A stretch of 64,000 nucleotides of DNA, taken from Paraphysoderma sedebokerense. Taxonomy: Eukaryota > Blastocladiomycota > Physodermatomycetes > Physodermatales > Physodermataceae. Shown in pieces: positions 48,001 to 58,922 of the stretch (positions are counted from its first letter, which is position 1; each line of letters begins with the position of its first letter). The notes beneath the pieces were generated by a model. It was not told the DNA's origin and ran no database searches. It saw only the letters and a program-made list of their open reading frames with translations. The DNA lies in contig JAHLJZ010000009.1 in NCBI GenBank assembly GCA_025602915.1, positions 62,001 through 126,000 on the forward strand, in the 5' to 3' direction. Position numbers and translations under genes: made by a program.

Positions 48001-49415
48001 GGGGAATGAGAGACGAAATATATGTGAGAATGAAAATACCCTAATGAAAATACATCCATTTCTGGCGTTACGCCGTCAATTCTTTGATTCTTATGTTCGC
48101 CTTGTCGCGATACTTCGTCATTATCAGGATCAAAGAATCTTTCTGGCGCAATGTAACAACTCCTTCGTGAGGCAGTATCGAAGAAGAATGAAAAATCTGC
48201 AGGATTGTCAATTGGTAGGTATGCTGGCTTTAAACAGCTGGCGAAATCAGTCAGGTAGATCCAATTCCATGAAGTAACCAGAATATTTTCAGTTTTGATG
48301 TCCCCATGGCATACCTATTTGGTATTACAAGTAGAACAAATGAGAGATTAGACGTTTATACCGTTGAAGACTGGAAGGACCGATATGAAAGCAGCGAATT
48401 ACCCCCATCGCATGAGCAGAGCCAACAGCGGACATGATCTGAAAGGCAATCCATTTTTTCTCGATGTCGGCTAAGAAGGGTCGAGTACTAGTTGAAATTT
48501 TAACAACACAAAGAATCAGCACAACCATACGTTGACGAATATTCTTGTCAGAGAATTTCGAGGCCAACCTGATCCTATCGTAAAGATTCCCTGCAAAATG
48601 TTGTCGTAACAGATATCCCGCTTTCTCAGTTTCTAGGATACGTTGAACGTGTAACACATTCGGTATGTCGGACAGTAACTCTTTTTCATCTGTCAAGTGA
48701 CACAAATTCCAATCAGCATAGCCGGTAAAACGAAGAACACAGAAGATTAGAAATTATGGCAATTGAAAGTCTTGTGAGAAGTCTTGACATTCCAATGGCG
48801 ACATTAAAGTGGACCGTGGACTCACCGAGTAATTTTGACACATAAGTCTGCAATGATACACCTTGCTCTGGTTTGACGAAGATTTTTATTACGATCGGAC
48901 CTTCATTATGTTTAGCCTTAATGGTTTTCAGAAACCGAGCACTTCCTAGTCTGGATTTGAAAGTTATGGAATTAGATTAGCAAGTTGAGTCAATGGCAAG
49001 TGAAATGGTAATCAGTTCAGTAATGAATGAAATAACTGAAGAACTAATTTAATCTACAGGAAATGTGGATATGAATATCTGAATATTAATGGATTGCTCC
49101 GGGGAACAATTGTTTTAACACAAATTACACAACCGAATGTGTAAAGTCCTTCAACATCATCCATCAATTCAACTGGACGACTCAAAAGTTATCGCACAAT
49201 ACTATCAGTTTTCAATTGGCCTCATAAGGCGGACCATTTCATCTTTCAGCTCACACAATGCCGATGCATGGAATTTGGACCGAACCGGCAAATCTCTTCG
49301 AATATGACAGTAAGAAGGTAACGTGCCTTTTCTCGTACTGTACTTCTGGGATCTCGGAAACAAGGGCTTCAACGGCAGTGACGGAAGAAGCGGTACTGGA
49401 TAGCGAATTTCCCAT
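42093..49415 (-). CDS. VPS15: VPS15 (PIK3R4) regulatory kinase of Vps34 complexes
   Basis: A long multi-exon gene. The start MGNSLSS is a classic N-myristoylation signal. Kinase domain, 47.8-49.4 kb: [20 protein letters not shown], an atypical catalytic loop [17 protein letters not shown] (HGD instead of HRD, as in all VPS15), then [12 protein letters not shown] and [13 protein letters not shown] repeats follow at about 45.1-47.2 kb ([19 protein letters not shown]). A Ser/Thr-rich linker lies at 44.2-45.0 kb. A WD40 propeller ends the protein ([31 protein letters not shown]; last blade [11 protein letters not shown]). VPS15 anchors the lipid kinase Vps34 with Beclin-1/Vps30 to membranes for endosomal sorting and autophagy. 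The stop is the TAA at 42093. Exon borders were not all fixed. Confidence 0.92.
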
Positions 49416-50109
49416 GGCTTACTAAAGAATAGAGACGAGAAGAATTTATCCTCGCATTCTTTATGGTGTGAGTTTAATCAGTGATGTATGTGTGGGTTGA
49501 AACAAAATGCAAAAGTCGATTCGAGCGTAGCACAGAAAGGCGCCTTCGCCTGAGTCCGCACAAACGCTGAATTGGAATCCAAATTATCAATGGATGCTAG
49601 GTTGATGGATAAGCATATTTTAAACTTCTTAATTCTACAGTTGCCCTTACTACAAAGCAAAATTGAACCAATTGACGACAACAGAGCCGATTCTCCAATG
49701 CCTGCCAATAGAAGGCAATGTAAAGACGCACTTTGACATCAGTAAAATGCATATCACATGGGAAAAGGACATTATGACATTATTGGTGTGATTTTCGAGG
49801 GATAATAATTAATCTGCTTGCGCTCTCCATTGGAAGCTCCGGCCGGCCCGGCCGAGACAGAGGAACTTTTGGCCCTGTCCGCTGGCCCTCCATGACCTCA
49901 TCCTCTGCAACCGAAATTCGCATCTTCATTCGCAAATTCATATCAGGACATCGTATACTGCCCCCAAGTGATATTATTGTCGACGGTCGTCTTGTTATTG
50001 CCTCGTCGTAGTCGCATTCCTTAGCTGCTTATTCTAGGTTTTAACGAGGAAGCATTGTTCGAAAGCACAGTCGCGTGTTTAATTCAAAACCATCTCAAAT
50101 TCGGAAACC
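49416..50109. promoter_or_regulatory. Divergent intergenic region, VPS15 / CAMKL kinase
   Basis: About 690 bases between two divergent start codons. It includes a GC-rich patch with GGCCGGCCCGGCC near 49840, which is palindromic and stands out from the AT-rich surroundings. No gene is seen; a 76-codon minus-strand frame here has no domain. Confidence 0.4.
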
Positions 50110-52995
50110 ATGGGTAGAGAAAAGAAACTTTCCAACGAGTATAAAATTGGGGATTTCAAAGTCGGAAAGACTATCGGACAGGGTGCTTTTTCCAAAGTAA
50201 AAGTTGGGTATCACAAGGAAACCGGGCAGAAGGTTTGTACTCTTCGGTTTTCTGACATGTTGCCGCACTATCGTCACTTGAACTCGCATAGCGCTGGCTC
50301 CTTGCAATTTCCACATTACAATTGTGAACGTCTGAAAGACAGCGGAGAGTGGTTTATAGAATGGTAATCAACTTCGTCGTAACTGACAATCTCAATTCAC
50401 TGCATAGGTGGCGATCAAAATTATCGACAAGAAACTTATGGCAGAAAAAGTAGCAAAATCTGCAAAAAGGAAAGAAAAAGTTAAGCAAGACCAAGAAACA
50501 AAAAAACAAGAAAAAGCAGATGCTGACCAACCTGAGAGAGAATCTAAATCCGCCCCAACCTCTCGTCGCTCATCTTCTCCTCCTCCTCTTCCTCCAGCCA
50601 TCTCTACTAATCCAACTAATCGAAAACCCCAACCAATTTCTGAAAATAATGAGACTGAGACTTCTGAACAGGCTGTACCTGAGAAATTAAAAGTAACTAT
50701 AAATCCCCCTGCGCCACCAGCGAAACCTACCCCCGCCGTTATATCCCCAATGTCCCCAATGACAAAAAGTGCGAATAGCAGTTTAATGGATCAATTATAT
50801 GCTGAAGTCAAACTATTAATGCGTTTAGATCATCCCAACATTATTGGTCTCTATCAAGTGATCGATACTGAGTCTGAATGTTTCATTATTATGTAAGTTG
50901 TTGGTTGTTACATCTCTCTACCTTACCGCAGTCTAATCGGTATCTTTTGTTGCCCATGCTTTCGCCATATTTTCATACAGGGAATATGCTCCTGGCGGTG
51001 AACTAATCGACTACATTGCTGCCAAAGATTACTTGTCCGAGAGAGAAGCTCGAAAATTCTTTCGACAAATATTATCAGCCATTGACCATTGTCATCGAGC
51101 ACATGTTGTCCATCGCGATTTGAAATTGGAAAATTTGTTGCTGAATTCCACTAGAGATATCTTGATTACTGATTTCGGTCTTGGAAGAACTTTTACTGAC
51201 GATCCAAACGATTTGATGATGGTTAGTTGTTCCTTTATACCTCTTTGAAGAGTTCAAGTGTATTTATGATAGTATATTCATTTCTATCTTCCAACTTTTC
51301 AACTATCCAGACCTTCTGCGGTACTCCTAATTATGCTGCGGTCGAATTGATCACATTCAAACCGTACGTCGGTGTAAAAACTGATATATGGGCAATGGGT
51401 GTGATTCTCTATATCATGTGTTGCGGCAAACCACCTTTTCAGGGACATTCCATTCCGTCGCTTTACAACAAAATCATGAATGTTCAATACACCTGTCCCG
51501 ACTATTTTAGTCCTAGTAAGTTGCTTTATATGCTTTTCCCTATCCACTTTGGCTTATGATTTTAATCTTCTATTAAAATCTGCGAAAAGATTTACGACAC
51601 TTGTTATCTCGCATGTTCGTAAAAGACCCAGCAGAACGAGCATCAATCGAAGAACTATACAATCATCCATGGGTTAACATGGACGAACCAGAGCCACCAT
51701 TGCAAGTTTTACCTTTGTACAGTGACCTTAATGAAAGCGGCATGGAACAAATTACTAGCATAAACAGTGACATCAATTTCACAATATTCACGTTTTCAAG
51801 ATACATTACCGATTTTATGGCGTCGAACAAAAAGTATCAATTTAACTCTGAGAATGGAGAAGTCTTGGATGGGCCTATCAGTGCTAGACGTGGTAGCGTG
51901 TTTTTAAATCGCAGAGCTTCGACAGCGGCTAGGAAATTAGGTGGTTCAACTGGGGCTACAAATGTTCAGGTAAGTTCTACGGATAAGCCGTCGACACAAC
52001 CCTTTGCGCGCAGGATGTCGGCAGTTGAAAAGGGGTCTTATGGTTCGTCAAAATCTTCGGCTGGCAGTGGTGCAGTAGCACCAGCGGCAGGAAGCGCGGC
52101 CAACAAATTAGCTACTGTTGATGAGAATACTGTCATTGCCAACGGTAAAGCTGTTGTAGGAGCGCCGAATACAACCGCTGCAGAACGACAAAGACGTTAT
52201 TCATATCATGCCGGGACAGGTGCAATGCCGCCACTTGGAGTACAAAGTAACGGTAATGGAGTTGGCGCACACACGAGAGGTGCTACTATGAATGATGAAC
52301 TACTAGGATCTCCAACAAGTAAATCGAAACATTTAGATCCATTCGGCATTGGTCAAGAAGCGTTACCAAACGGAGCAACTTCGCCGAATTCGATGTCGCC
52401 AAACTTTAACCCAACCTCACCTTCTAACTCTTTCTCCAATTCAACCCCTCGTCGAATGTCACTTGTTCCAGTAGCAGACGGAATTTTGTATAATTTACCC
52501 TCTGGCACATCTCCTACGTCTTCGAATACTGATCCGTCACACCTCCATCGACCAAGTGACAAAGCGATCCAAGACTTTCACTTAATTCATAAACCACCTA
52601 AAACCATACGTTCATTAAGATTCAATTTCACGAACAACACAACAAGTAACAAACCACCTTCTGCGATCTTCCAAGAAGTTCACAAAGTTTTGTTAGCTCT
52701 GCAACAGCAGTTTACAAAATTGACGTTCCACAGAGAAGACGATTATTATCTGTTTACTTGTAGATTACCGGTTCCGAAGGTTACGACCCAGACATTACCC
52801 GATCCTTCTGCGTCACCGGTGACTCCTTCTTCTGGAGCTTCAACGGGAGTTCAAACTGAAGACTTGATTTTTGAAATTGAAGTTTCCAAGGTGTGGTTAT
52901 TGAAAATGCATGGTGTTAGAATTAAGAGAATATCGGGAGACCCATTGCTTTTCAAGGACCTGTATAAAGATATAGTGGGAAGACTAGACCTGTAA
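50110..52995 (+). CDS. CAMKL-type Ser/Thr kinase with C-terminal KA1 domain
   Basis: Five exons (50110-50232, 50408-50892, 50981-51221, 51311-51515, 51590-52995) join in frame to 819 aa. Kinase motifs: IGQGAFSKVKVG (P-loop), VAIKIIDKK (beta-3 Lys), HRDLKLENLLL, DFGLGRTF, and FCGTPNYAAVELI, where the usual APE reads AVE. The domain runs to about residue 380. About 110 residues of low complexity (Lys/Glu, then Pro/Ser-rich) are inserted between the beta-3 lysine and helix C (YAEVKLLMRLDHPNI). A Ser/Asn/Pro-rich linker follows, and the last 130 residues resemble a KA1 membrane-binding domain (SLRFNFTNNTTSN ... WLLKMHGVRIKRISGDPLLF). The MARK/KIN-like CAMKL group is likely; the exact subfamily is unclear. 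Confidence 0.85.
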
Positions 52996-53702
52996 AGAAT
53001 TGGAATGTCTTGCTATTTCCCTGTGGAACGCAGATTGGGAATTCGAGTGCGTGTTTCGTGAAATTATGAAGAAGAAATTTATCCTAGGATAGACAAAGGA
53101 AAGAACCGAAAGACTGGCGTAACTTATTTGTAGCCATTTGCTTGACTTTTTTCAACATTTCATAATATTTTTAAGCTTACAGTATGATATTATTAGATCA
53201 GTTAGTTGTATTTTATGTAAAAATTAAATATCATTGGCATCAATCTTTTTTTTTGTATAGTACCCGCAGTGACTTTGTCGGATACACTAATCGCTATAAC
53301 AAATTTATAAATTATTTTATGGCATGATTTGACTAAATTCTAAACATAAATTAGTTTGAATGCTAAACAAATTAAGCCGGCACCATATTTGTATGTTGTC
53401 TATTTGATTGATTGAATACCTTTCAAGCGGATATTCTTTAGAACGGAAATTTGCGTCTTCAGCTCAGCGGAAAATTTGTTCCTTGAATTCATTCCTTTCC
53501 TTTATTCGCTCTCATATATTGGATTCCTTCGACAGTTCTATTCATAAGATGGCTAGTCTGATACCAATAGCAGCAACATTGTGAATTATTCCTTGTTTGC
53601 GACAAAAACCCTCTCTTCGACTCATCTCTTGAGGTCGCTTGCATCACTGCCACTGCAACATTTCATCATTTGCGGGCTCACTCAGGAACATCTCGGCACA
53701 AA
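52996..53702. other. Intergenic, no gene seen
   Basis: About 700 AT-rich bases with the kinase 3' UTR and the promoter of the FAM210-type gene. There is a run of eight or nine T near 53247. No open frame of note or RNA gene is seen. Confidence 0.4.
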
Positions 53703-54671
53703 ATGTCTACAATGTTGACGCAGTGTCTACGACAGTCTTCCCGTTCCATATCTTCGACATCTTTGACTAGAACGATGTGGATTTCGTCATGGCCACAGTA
53801 TTCCTCCTTCCTTGCACGTCATTGTTCCATACGATTCTACTCCTCACAATTCAGTAGATTAGATCAGCATACTCGATTCATTCCGAAAATAGATTCTTTA
53901 TTTTATCCTTCATATCCTCGTAATGCCAAGTCATTTTCCTCTTACTCCCTCTCCCACTTTCAGTCTTCCCTTCGCTTGAACTTTCGCCGCTTTCTAAGAC
54001 CATTTCATCCAGTGCGTCGATTTAACTCTACCAATTCATCCAACATTCCCCGTTCTTCTCCATCCCTTTCATCTCCTTCTTCGTCGTCCTCCAACTCTAA
54101 GAAAGTAACATCAACACCGCCACCTTCCTTTCCGCCGTCAAAACCGGGACTTTATAATCGACTGAAACATGGAATGAAAGCTTACGGTCGTCCTGCATTT
54201 TACACTTACATGATGATTAGTACATTAGATTTAAGTTTGAGTTTTCTGGCGGTTTATATGGGTATGGATGTGGATAAAGTTGTGAACAAGGCGAAAGTTT
54301 GGATTTGTAAAATAGGAGAAATGGTTGGCGTTGGTGGCTCGAAAAAAGACGAGGTAGAAGAAACGGTTGAAGAAGAGACAGAAAAGGAAAATGAAGTAAT
54401 GGAGAAGGAAGGGGAAAAGAAATTCAAGTCGCCGAAGTCGCTCATGACGACTTTTTTAATTGCTTATGCTTTTCACAAGTTACTTGTTCCGATTAGGATT
54501 CCCTTGACGTTGGCACTCACTCCGACGGTTGTTAGATGGTTACGAACATGGGGTTGGTTAAAGGATGCGGGAGCTATCAGTGGTATGGTTAGTATGGCTG
54601 GTGGAAGCAAAGAGGTTGTGAGGCAAGCGGCTAAAGGGAAAGCGGTAGGCGGAATGAAGAAAGGATTGTGA
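53703..54671 (+). CDS. FAM210/DUF1279 mitochondrial membrane protein
   Basis: Intronless, 322 aa from the ATG at 53703. The first 100 or so residues are rich in Ser, Arg and Phe with few acids, a long mitochondrial presequence. The DUF1279 domain begins near residue 155 (LYNRLKHGMKAYGRPAFYTY), with a first membrane span (LDLSLSFLAVYMGMDV). After an acidic insertion rich in Glu/Lys come a second span and the family block KSLMTTFLIAYAFHKLLVPI with RIPLTLALTPTVVRWLRTWG. FAM210A/B in animals are mitochondrial inner-membrane proteins linked to translation and haem metabolism. The charged insert between the spans is an expansion. The 343 bases after the stop hold no gene. Confidence 0.85.
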   Translation: MSTMLTQCLRQSSRSISSTSLTRTMWISSWPQYSSFLARHCSIRFYSSQFSRLDQHTRFIPKIDSLFYPSYPRNAKSFSSYSLSHFQSSLRLNFRRFLRPFHPVRRFNSTNSSNIPRSSPSLSSPSSSSSNSKKVTSTPPPSFPPSKPGLYNRLKHGMKAYGRPAFYTYMMISTLDLSLSFLAVYMGMDVDKVVNKAKVWICKIGEMVGVGGSKKDEVEETVEEETEKENEVMEKEGEKKFKSPKSLMTTFLIAYAFHKLLVPIRIPLTLALTPTVVRWLRTWGWLKDAGAISGMVSMAGGSKEVVRQAAKGKAVGGMKKGL

Positions 54672-55014
54672 ATGAATGAGGGTGATCGACAGTATTGAGG
54701 TTATATGGCTACTTTTGGGATATCGACTTTGATTAGATGGGCTTATGGATTATCTTTGAACAGAATACATACACATTAATGTTACAGATTTAATGTTGAC
54801 GAATGCGAATTGTGACTTTGTAATGATATAAAATTCGATAATAAACATGGATAATGTTGAAAGAACCCTTATTACATGATATTGGTGCATCTTCTTTGCA
54901 TCATGGATTAATTTTGCAGAATTGTATTAAAAGTGACTTTCACAACGATGCGCGTACCAGCGCCTTCTCTCTCCTCTGTCCGCAATCTTTATCGAACGGA
55001 AAAGCCCATTTCAG

Positions 55015-56602
55015 ATGAGTACAATATCTGCCAAAGCAAGGGCTATACAAAAAAGATCTGTAAAGCATTTATTTCGTATTTGTCGGTTGAGTTATGATGT
55101 TCATAATCCGGCCTTCCGATGTCGGCCCATCTCATATCATTGTCGCAACTCGACCAAAATACCGTCGCTAATCCACTCGCACAACTCTCGTCTCCTCCCT
55201 TTGAATAAAACGAACTCATTCTACTCTCCAGTACAAAACCATTTAAAATTCTCGACCTTGTCAACGACCTTCTCGGCCCTACCATTCCCTCTAAAACTCG
55301 CAACTATCGTCCTATCAATCCCGCTATGTATCTATACCTACAAATCACTTGTCCTGATTCTTCTTCAAAATAAATTAATTTATATGAATTATTTACCAAT
55401 TAATTCGAGACACCGAATGGACATGAATTCGAGCGAGGTAGGTTTGAGCTGTACGGAATCGACCGTTCAAGTTGAGAAAGGTGTAAAATTGCAAACTTGG
55501 GTTTTACAAGACGCAAAGAAGGATAGTATCGGTGAGGAAATGGATTCCGATAGGAAGGAAAAGACAAAAGTTTTGGTGTATTTTCAAGGGTACTTGGTTT
55601 GCTGCTTTGATTCTCATTTTGAATTGTCGATGTGGTATCTGGCAAAGCAGTCGGGGCCATTCATCGTACCTTCTCTGCTCTTGGTTCTTACAAGAGTTGA
55701 GCTGATTTCTATCAATTCGTTTCGTCTGTAAGACTTATTTCAAATGTTCTGATCATCTTCATCTTATTAGGAATGCAGGTAACATATCTCACCGCCTTCA
55801 TCTTTTCAAGGCCCTCATATCCGCCATCCCAAACCTTACGATCATTGCATTTGGATACAGAGGGTATGGGTTTTCCACGGGACGTCCATCTGAGTCAGGG
55901 CTAATAAAAGACGGCGTGGCCATACTCAAGTTCACGAAGGATTATATCAATCGTGTAACATCAGGAACAAATGTACAAATTTCAGAAGAAAAAGACGGGC
56001 GAAAAGAAGCAGAGAATTCGAATGCAGAGAAGCCGATCGTTGTGGTGTATGGGCATAGTCTTGGTGGAGCAGTCGCTACTCATGCAATCGTAGAATATTC
56101 TTCCCATCAATCTGCCAATTCTTCGTCGAATTCTTCACAGTCTCATTCTGTTCCGCAATCACGCTGTCCATCGTCTTTCATTGACCTCTTGATTCTCGAA
56201 AACACATTCACTTCTGTCTCCGCGCTCGTTAAATCACTTTATCCAAGATACACTCCTTATCACCATCTTACTTCTTTTTTGTGGAATAAATGGAACGTGA
56301 TTGAAGCAATTAAACAAGTTCCGAAGGATATCGATTTGTTGTTTGTGAGTGGATTAAAAGACGAAATTGTTCCAAAAGAGATGATGATGAGCTTATGGGA
56401 ACGTGTGAAAAGTGAGGGAGATGATGCGACCATACTGAATGGCAACGTAAAAGAGAAGGACAATACGAATAGAGAATCGGGAACTTCGGAATTGAGACAG
56501 CGACGTGTACAGTTTCTAAAAATTAAAGAAGGATTACATAATTCTACCTGTATGGAAAGCGACTTTCATAGAACATTAAAAACCGTGATTGATGCGTTGT
56601 AG
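55015..56602 (+). CDS. Alpha/beta hydrolase, ABHD/Bem46-like
   Basis: Two exons (55015-55589, 55771-56602) give 468 aa. An N-terminal segment of mixed Ser/His/Arg residues is followed by a membrane span (LATIVLSIPLCIYTYKSLVL). The hydrolase core has GNAGNISHR (oxyanion region), IIAFGYRGYGFSTGRPSE, the nucleophile elbow VVVYGHSLGGAVATH, an acid candidate in LFVSGLKDEIVP, and a catalytic His in EGLHNS. This order is that of the Bem46/ABHD13 group of membrane-tethered serine hydrolases. The substrate is unknown. Two insertions rich in Ser, Glu and Lys enlarge the protein. The last residues of the C-terminus could differ if a GTACAT donor at the stop is used. Confidence 0.82.
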
Positions 56603-57186
56603 GTACATCAGTTTGTTAAGTTTACAGTATGGTGCTTCCATTCAACTCGAGCATCCTACAAGCAAGACCTTATTGCAGGAAGATGCGAGTGAGTCATTCT
56701 TCAATTCTGGTAAGCAGACTTCAGTACGCAAAGCAGTAGGAGCGATGAATGAAAAGGTCATTATCAAGCTCATAACAAGTATTTATTTGACGATTATATC
56801 TCGCGCGTAGCCGCATACAAATTTATCTCTGCGAATAACCACCTTTCTATGTATGACTTCACATCCATTCTCTCGGCTGAATCGTCTACTCACTAGCGGC
56901 TTCATTATGAACGTCTCGAGCGCTTTTCTTTTGTGATCTGCGCACTCTTATCGCCTGCTTTTTCCAGCCATGTACCACTCTTTTGATGAGCTGGTGAAAA
57001 GGCCAATCACCTGACCTTTCTGCAATGTCGCGGAACTTTACACGGCACTAAATGATTTCATATTAGCCACCCCTTAATTTAGATGCATTAAGGAATAGAG
57101 CGTGACCTGAAGTTTAATAGCATCAATTTTTCTATCATCCTGTTGAGAGAAAGTTTTATCGCGATCAAGCGTTGTACACATTCTTC

Positions 57187-57873
57187 TAATGTCGGCCTGC
57201 AGTTTCAGAATCAGCCTTGAGCAAATTGGAATACTTAATATCAGAAAAACTGACCAGCATTCCATTCCAGCGAGCTTTAGAAACATCTAACGTTCCTCTC
57301 ATTGATAAATCCGTTAGTCGTGGCAGGCTGTGATATAGCGCCTGCTGACGGTTCTTGATCACCTTGACCACGTTCAGCAATTGAAAGCGTTCTATTGGTG
57401 TCACGATTTCCAGCAATTTGCGGTACAGTTTGCGCTGTAACTCCTGATATAGTTTGCGGTGTTTCCTGCTGAATGTTCGTAGTAGTTGAAGCGCGTTCTT
57501 GCCGTTCAATTCGCCTGGCCAAGCTGGACAGTATAGTGATCATGGATTGCAGCAAGCTGCAAATCATGTCGTTATCTGTAGAGTTTGCAAAATTTTGGAA
57601 GGAGGTCAGTGCTGAGATTACTGATCATATAAAACTTAGGAATGCAAAACTCAAAGATTCGTTATAAGTTAGGCGCTACAGACGACCTGTAAATGATTTT
57701 CTGTTGGACAAATCAAAAATTTAAATACCAATTGCTCCGAGTCCTTGTGATCTGACCTGTCTTTCTTCTTCCTCTATTTGTGCAGCCATTTTGTAGTGCA
57801 ACCAGCGGGTTTTTCGACTGACCATTCGGTTACAGTGATCACACTTGACTTGTTTGGGCCCTTTCGCCGTCAT
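57187..57873 (-). CDS. Orphan ORFs with a CxxC/H zinc-like motif
   Basis: An ATG at 57873 opens a 39-codon exon with KCDHCNRMVSRKTRWLHYK, a Cys2-His type motif resembling the first residues of proteins found beside tnp2/CACTA-like transposases in many fungi. A GTCAGA donor follows. Downstream minus-strand frames encode helical and Gln/Thr-rich stretches (SLLQSMITILSSLARRIERQ; TVPQIAGNRDTNRTL). A phase-correct but unproven join exists through a short exon near 57690. No catalytic transposase region, terminal inverted repeat or target-site duplication was seen. It may be the worn end of a DNA element or a small gene of unknown role. Confidence 0.3.
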
Positions 57874-58922
57874 GGCAACCAAAGATATAGGAATTATCGG
57901 ACAAAGTAAATTTTTGGCGGTAAATGGTTCAAGGAACACTGTAACGAATGGAAAGCAGCAATGGAAAACTTTGCCTTGTGTACTTGCACGACGTTTATCA
58001 GCGGGGAGTCGAAGGAAGAATGGTCGTCCTTAGATGCAAATGCGCAGGCAGAAAACTAAATACAAGGGCCGGTTATTTTACAACGCAAACTCCTATGGTG
58101 ATTTTATATAAACACAGCATTTATATACATATAGGTATAATGATTCTGAAATCTGGTTAGCTACAGGGACAATCGCTACAATCAACTTCGGCTTCTGGAA
58201 TTCCGCTCGGTATGATTTCAAATGAGTTATAATGGGCGTTTGCTTTGCGCATTTTTAGTATACATATTCCTGCCATCTGAGAAAACGTCTTACAATCTTA
58301 CAATGAATTTCTATAAAGAGATGGCCGAAAGTGCTGAGAGTTGTCGTCGAACTGTAATTGCTCCCTGTTAGTACCCGAAAGTTTCGCTGCAGCATTTATA
58401 CACGCGCTTTCAGATATTTGTTTGCAGGAAAACCATGGCAAGCCATGATTTCGTAGATTAGCTCAATCCAAACGACAGAGTCTTGTCTAAAATTATTGAT
58501 CTGTAATTGGTTTTCATCTTTTTAATTGAATATGTATTCCATGATCAATGAATCTATCATCAATATACCGATCGATCCTGAAACCACAAGATATCATTGA
58601 CTGATAATTCGTTCTAATTAGTGGTGAGTATTATCCATCACTGCAATGCTCCGTATTTCACACAAATAAAACCTGTGAATTATTTCAATTCCTTTCCGGG
58701 CCAGTTCCAGAATACTCATTATTGTCCTTGATATAATACACTTGCCCATAGCGTCTCGGTCTTGTCTCCCTCACTGCCCGACGATGGCCCGTATCTTCCG
58801 TAATCGTCCAATCCATAATTTCATATCCGTATTCCGTTGTCGACATTTGTTATTCCCTCTCTTTTGATTCTCAAGCATTCCTGTTCCTTTGCCCTTCCGC
58901 CGCTTAAGGAGCATGCTGCCGA
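57874..58922. other. Intergenic, no gene seen
   Basis: About 1 kb before the glycosyltransferase-like gene. Frames are short and without known domains. The promoter of that gene should lie in the right-hand part. No repeat or RNA gene is seen. Confidence 0.4.
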
